A stretch of 9,213 bases of DNA, from NCBI GenBank assembly GCA_002774415.1, contig PEYL01000083.1, positions 1 through 9,213 on the forward strand, given 5' to 3'. This DNA is from Candidatus Portnoybacteria bacterium CG08_land_8_20_14_0_20_40_83 (lineage in GTDB: Bacteria; Patescibacteriota; Minisyncoccia; Portnoybacterales; GWB1-42-6). Shown here piece by piece: positions 6,914-9,213 of this stretch (the first letter of the stretch is position 1; each line of letters opens with the position of its first letter). A program made the position numbers and the translations under genes. Below the pieces are notes generated by a model. The model had not been told where the DNA came from. It saw nothing but the letters and a program-made list of their open reading frames with translations, and ran no database searches.

Positions 6914-6995
6914 CCTCCCTTTAGTAAAGGGAGGGTAGGAGGGATTTTGCAAAGTCTCATAAATCCACCCCGTCCCTCCTTTACGAAAGGAGGGA
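6914..6995. repeat. Paired palindromic intergenic repeat (REP/BIME-like)
   Basis: Two hairpins face each other in the holA-rpsT gap. The first is CCTCCCTTT (6914-6922) pairing with AAAGGGAGG (6926-6934), loop AGT. The second is TCCCTCCTTT (6973-6982) pairing with AAAGGAGGGA (6986-6995), loop ACG. GGATTT (6942-6947) and AAATCC (6961-6966) pair between them, so the two halves are imperfect inverted copies of one another around a 13-base centre. Neither hairpin is followed by a T-run, so it is a repeat rather than a terminator. I recall similar pyrimidine/purine palindromes between genes in CPR genomes but cannot verify that here. Confidence 0.75.
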
Positions 6996-7001
6996 GACAA
7001 C

Positions 7002-7029
7002 AAAAAACCGCCTTTTAGGCGGATTTTTT
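7002..7029. terminator. Bidirectional intrinsic terminator for holA and rpsT
   Basis: CCGCCT (7008-7013) pairs with AGGCGG (7017-7022) around a TTT loop. A run of six A precedes the stem (7002-7007) and six T follow (7024-7029), so either strand ends with a U-tract after the hairpin. It lies just past the rpsT stop codon and about 100 bp past the holA stop, as expected for convergent genes. Confidence 0.88.
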
Positions 7030-7031
7030 GT

Positions 7032-7289
7032 TTATTTATTCAGCATTCTCATTAAACGAGACTTTTTACGGGCGGCCGTATTTTTTTTGATGACGCCTCT
7101 TTTTGCCGCTTTATCAATGGCCTGATAGGCTTGGGCAATCAGTTTTTTCGCTTCGTCTTTGGAACCTGCGACAACCATTTTTTTGATTTTTTTGGTTATA
7201 TCTTTAACCGCTTTTGCCCGCGCCAAATTAAGCACCCGATGCTTTTTTGCCTGTCTTAACGCTTTTTTCGCTGATTCTTTGATTGGCAT
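7032..7289 (-). CDS. rpsT: 30S ribosomal protein S20
   Basis: This 85-residue, very basic protein matches S20 in length and pattern. It opens MPIKESAKKALRQAKKHRVLNLARAKAVK, continues with ITKKIKKMVVAGSKDEAKKLIAQAYQAIDKAAKRGVIKKNTAARKKSRLM and ends MLNK. S20 binds 16S rRNA early in assembly of the small subunit. The start codon is the ATG at 7289-7287, which lies at the tip of the inverted-repeat element at 7287-7441. The bases before it read CTACCTGGT, with no Shine-Dalgarno motif, which is notable for a ribosomal protein that should be highly expressed. A candidate extended -10 promoter lies inside the element about 70 bp upstream. Transcription should end at the shared terminator just downstream. 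Confidence 0.97.
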   Translation of the reverse strand: MPIKESAKKALRQAKKHRVLNLARAKAVKDITKKIKKMVVAGSKDEAKKLIAQAYQAIDKAAKRGVIKKNTAARKKSRLMRMLNK

Positions 7290-7441
7290 ACCAGGTAGTA
7301 GAAATTCGACTATGATTTAAATTTATTCAAATTTAAATCATGGATCTATGTCTATATTAATTATACCAAGTAGTGATGGTTTCGAATCGGTGAGTATTAC
7401 AAAAGTAATTATTTTTATGTCGAATTTTCACTACCTGGCAT
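7287..7441 (-). repeat. MITE-like inverted-repeat element, copy 2
   Basis: This 155-bp segment lies in inverted orientation relative to copy 1 at 285-435. Read on the - strand, its first 23 bases (7441 to 7419) are identical to the left end of copy 1. Its last 24 bases (7310 to 7287) match the right end of copy 1 apart from one missing A. The interior differs in sequence, but a perfect 13-bp AT-rich hairpin (7312-7324 with 7329-7341, loop ATTC) sits next to the rpsT end, in the same place as the hairpin of copy 1. A degenerate third copy of the terminal repeat lies inside at about 7363-7386. There is no coding capacity; the frame from its left ATG stops after 8 codons. The rpsT start codon is formed at its right end. 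Confidence 0.82.
7360..7368 (-). promoter_or_regulatory. Candidate extended -10 promoter for rpsT inside element copy 2
   Basis: On the - strand this reads TGGTATAAT, a perfect TATAAT preceded by the TGn extension. Transcription would begin near 7353, about 65 bases before the rpsT ATG, and the leader would include the 13-bp hairpin at 7312-7341. No good -35 hexamer lies 16-18 bases upstream (GATTCG or ATTCGA), as is typical where the extended -10 compensates. The hexamer is embedded in a degenerate copy of the element's own terminal repeat. Confidence 0.6.
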
Positions 7442-7536
7442 GTTTTAAATTAAAAGTTAAAAGTTTGAGGCCGTAAACTGTTTCGGGTTAACATAGAAAG
7501 AATAGCAGATAATTTGCTTTTTGGCAAGAATTCGCA

Positions 7537-7570
7537 AATAAAAAGACGGGATTATAGACTTAATCCCGCC
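7537..7570 (-). terminator. Intrinsic terminator of the unknown gene at 7594-8403
   Basis: CGGGATTA (7547-7554) pairs with TAATCCCG (7561-7568) around a six-base loop. On the - strand the stem is followed by a short GTC and then a T-rich tract (CTTTTTATTT). It sits 25-50 bases past the stop codon of the minus-strand gene, so it ends that transcript ahead of rpsT. Confidence 0.85.
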
Positions 7571-7593
7571 TGCCGGTATTATGCATTAACCTT

Positions 7594-8403
7594 TTAATTC
7601 ACCCACCTTCTGCAGACTCTATTTAAGGCCTGCTGAAAATGCGGCGAGCATTTAATGAAATTCACAAATTCAGGGTTTGGGCTCTTCACTTCTTTTGCGT
7701 TGAATTCTCCCCCCGTTAATTTTTGATAGGCATCTTTAAAGAACGATGATTTGTCGGCGAGTTCGTATATGAGTTCGGTACCAAATTTGTCAAGCTTCCA
7801 GTTGCCGCTTCCGTAGTCCATTGTGGCTTGGAAGGCAAGGATATCTCCCTCCGAGTACGCCACTAAACCGATAGCCACAAAAGGTGTCCATAGTCCATCC
7901 ACGAGAAAATGGTGTTTCGGATTATTATTAGAATCATAGGCAACAATTTTCAACTCCATGCTTCCTTTTGGAAGCGGTAGATAAATCATCTCTACGCTTT
8001 CACGAAGTTGCTGTTTGACTTCTTGTATTTTTTCTGGAGTTGGTGAATATTTCCCAAAGCCACAATTGGCTAGAATAGCAAGCTGGCATTCATCAATTGC
8101 AGTATTAATAAAAGAAGCGATGATTTCTCTGGCGTCCTTCTCTACAGGTACTCCCAAGAGCGTAGAGTAACCGGTCTCATGAACAGGAACTCTAATCTCT
8201 ACAGTTTTTTCGGTAAGCAGCATGCCCTCCACGAATGCTTTGTAGATTTGTAGAATTTCTTCTTTCAGCCGCGGAATTTTATCTGGCTTAAGATCATTCG
8301 TGCCTTCAATATATTCGTGAAATTGCGGCACTTTGCTCCCCTTTTGTCCGCCTTCTAGATATTCAATTACCGAATCTTGCAATACCTTTAATGCATTTTC
8401 CAT
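7594..8403 (-). CDS. Unrecognised 269-residue soluble protein
   Basis: I do not recognise this protein. It has no signal peptide or TM segment, so it is probably cytoplasmic. The first 60 residues are acidic and helical (MENALKVLQDSVIEYLEGG). A mixed strand-rich centre follows: EIRVPVHETGYSTLLGVPV at about 69-87, IYLPLPKGSMELKIVAYDS at 140-158 and HHFLVDGLWTPFVAIGLVAY at 164-183. Four cysteines lie at 106, 114, 252 and 264, and the tail is basic (CRRWVN). No catalytic motif or nucleotide-binding loop is evident. The start is well supported: AAAGGAGGG lies about 8 bases before the ATG. The gene has its own promoter and terminator, so it is an independent unit between uvrB and rpsT. Having full expression signals while its neighbours lack Shine-Dalgarno motifs sets it apart. 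It could be lineage-specific or acquired. Confidence 0.82.
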   Translation of the reverse strand: MENALKVLQDSVIEYLEGGQKGSKVPQFHEYIEGTNDLKPDKIPRLKEEILQIYKAFVEGMLLTEKTVEIRVPVHETGYSTLLGVPVEKDAREIIASFINTAIDECQLAILANCGFGKYSPTPEKIQEVKQQLRESVEMIYLPLPKGSMELKIVAYDSNNNPKHHFLVDGLWTPFVAIGLVAYSEGDILAFQATMDYGSGNWKLDKFGTELIYELADKSSFFKDAYQKLTGGEFNAKEVKSPNPEFVNFIKCSPHFQQALNRVCRRWVN

Positions 8404-8417
8404 TTTTTCTCCCTCCT
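8404..8417 (-). promoter_or_regulatory. Strong Shine-Dalgarno site of the gene at 7594-8403
   Basis: On the - strand the bases before the ATG include AAAGGAGGG followed by AGAAAAA, a near-perfect match to the anti-SD with optimal spacing. It fixes the start at 8403. It contrasts with rpsT, the binding protein and the tandem receiver, which have no such motif. Confidence 0.85.
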
Positions 8418-8484
8418 TTATAGTTTGGTATGCTTTGAAATAAAGTTTGCTAACTATTTTTACAGGTAAAAAGAACGATGTTAT

Positions 8485-8513
8485 ATCTTATAAATAATAA
8501 CTGCTAAAGTCAA
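8485..8513 (-). promoter_or_regulatory. Sigma-70-type promoter for the gene at 7594-8403
   Basis: On the - strand TTGACT (8513-8508, 5 of 6 to consensus) is followed after exactly 17 bases by TAAGAT (8490-8485, 4 of 6). Overlapping TATAAG and GATATA give alternative -10 registers. Transcription would start near 8478, leaving a leader of about 75 bases. It sits just past the uvrB stop, in the only sizeable gap there. Confidence 0.6.
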
Positions 8514-8525
8514 GACTCCGCAATT

Positions 8526-9213
8526 TTATTTTTTAACCTTCTTTAATTTATTCATCTCGTCTTGCAATCTCATCGCCTCGTCAAATTGGAGATTGCGGTT
8601 GGCCAAAGACATTTTAAATCCAAGCTCTTTGAGGTACTCGTCTAAATACTCACGTTCGGTCTTGGGTGAAATTTTAACTTTTGTCACTTCTACGATGCTT
8701 GGTCTGATTGGTTTTTTAATCGGCTTGGGCGTAATCCCATGTTCTTTATTATGTTTTTCCTGAATTTTGCGGCGGCGGTCGGTTTCATCAATCGCGTGTC
8801 GCATTGATTGCGTCATTTTGTCAGCATACATTATCACCCGGCCCTGCGGATGGCGCGAGGCGCGGCCCATAGTTTGAATGAGCGTGGTTTGGTTGCGCAA
8901 AAAACCTTCTTTGTCTGCATCCAGAATCGCCACCAGCCCAACTTCTGGTAAATCAAGGCCTTCTCTCAATAAATTTATGCCGACCAAAACATCAATTTTG
9001 CCCAGGCGCAGATCTTTTAAAATTTCCGGCCGCTCAAGGGTTTTTATTTCTGAATGTAAATATTGGGCTTTTATTCCTTCGTCATGCAAATACTCGGCTA
9101 AATCTTCAGCCAGGCGCTTGGTCAAAGTCGTGACCAGTACCCTGGCGTCCGATTTAACAGTTGCTTTTATTTGCTTTATCAGATGCGGAATCTGGTTTTT
9201 TGTTGAACGGATT
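8526..9213 (-). CDS. uvrB: UvrABC system protein B, C-terminal part (5' end outside window)
   Basis: The minus-strand frame is open from the right edge to the TAA at 8528-8526, giving about 228 residues of the C-terminus. UvrB is the DNA-damage-verifying helicase-like subunit of nucleotide excision repair and hands the lesion to UvrC. Visible family landmarks are RSTKNQIPHLI at the edge, ARVLVTTLTKRLAEDL, YLHSEIKTLER, motif V GINLLREGLDLPEV, ILDADKEGFLRNQTTLIQ and motif VI QTMGRASRH. ETDRRRKIQEKHNKEHGITP follows. The last 40 residues (from EYLDEYLKELGFKMSLANRNLQFDEA onward, split here only by family position) form the UVR motif that contacts UvrC. Apparent internal starts near 9125 are codons of the continuing frame. 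No clear intrinsic terminator follows the stop; the promoter of the next gene lies there instead. Confidence 0.96.
   Translation of the reverse strand, partial: IRSTKNQIPHLIKQIKATVKSDARVLVTTLTKRLAEDLAEYLHDEGIKAQYLHSEIKTLERPEILKDLRLGKIDVLVGINLLREGLDLPEVGLVAILDADKEGFLRNQTTLIQTMGRASRHPQGRVIMYADKMTQSMRHAIDETDRRRKIQEKHNKEHGITPKPIKKPIRPSIVEVTKVKISPKTEREYLDEYLKELGFKMSLANRNLQFDEAMRLQDEMNKLKKVKK

Noticed and set aside
9123..9125. TTG as the start of a short 199-residue gene
   Set aside because: The frame continues upstream to the window edge with clear UvrB sequence (RVLVTTLTKRL), so the TTG is an internal leucine codon.
1..9213. Recoded UGA (as in Gracilibacteria/Absconditabacteria), prompted by the absence of TGA stops
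   Set aside because: None of the nine genes uses TGA as stop, but they also read at full family length without in-frame TGA, so the standard code explains everything. AT bias is enough to account for the preference for TAA.
1..9213. CRISPR arrays, tRNA or rRNA genes, complete insertion sequences
   Set aside because: I saw no regularly spaced direct repeats, tRNA cloverleaf or CCA-ended arm, rRNA-like conserved stretch or transposase-like reading frame in the window.

Overview
The window is an AT-rich bacterial segment with short intergenic gaps. Its small housekeeping genes (a 317-residue HolA, an 85-residue S20, a UvrB C-terminus) and the style of its sensor proteins fit the Patescibacteria/CPR, most likely a Parcubacteria-like lineage. 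That assignment is my inference from protein flavour, not a database match. All nine stop codons are TAA or TAG, and every gene reads full length with the standard code, so UGA recoding is not indicated.

Left part (1-5894, all + strand). First comes the coiled-coil C-terminus of a gene that begins outside the window. Next are a membrane-anchored COG2984-type substrate-binding protein, a two-TM histidine kinase (extracytoplasmic sensor, HAMP, coiled coil, PAS, HisKA, HATPase), a tandem-receiver response regulator with no output domain, and a membrane-anchored DUF3048 protein. The binding protein and kinase lie 22 bp apart, and the regulator and DUF3048 gene 4 bp apart. No ABC permease or ATPase is present, so the binding protein may act as a ligand-sensing partner of the kinase rather than in transport. 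A GC-rich, highly foldable spacer separates the kinase from the regulator.

Middle (5895-7290). holA (+) and rpsT (-) converge on a spacer that holds a paired palindromic repeat and a bidirectional intrinsic terminator.

Right part (7290-9213, - strand). An unrecognised 269-residue soluble protein gene has its own promoter, a strong Shine-Dalgarno sequence and an intrinsic terminator. It is followed by the 3' part of uvrB, which runs off the right edge.

The most unusual signal is a pair of about 150-bp elements (285-435 and 7287-7441) with near-identical 23-24 bp terminal inverted repeats and different interiors. In both copies the same end lies exactly on the start codon of the downstream gene (the binding protein in one, rpsT in the other), so that the repeat end supplies the AT of the ATG. 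Copy 2 also carries a degenerate internal copy of that end which forms an extended -10 promoter facing rpsT. This looks like a MITE-like family that inserts at, or is kept at, gene starts and serves as a leader or promoter.
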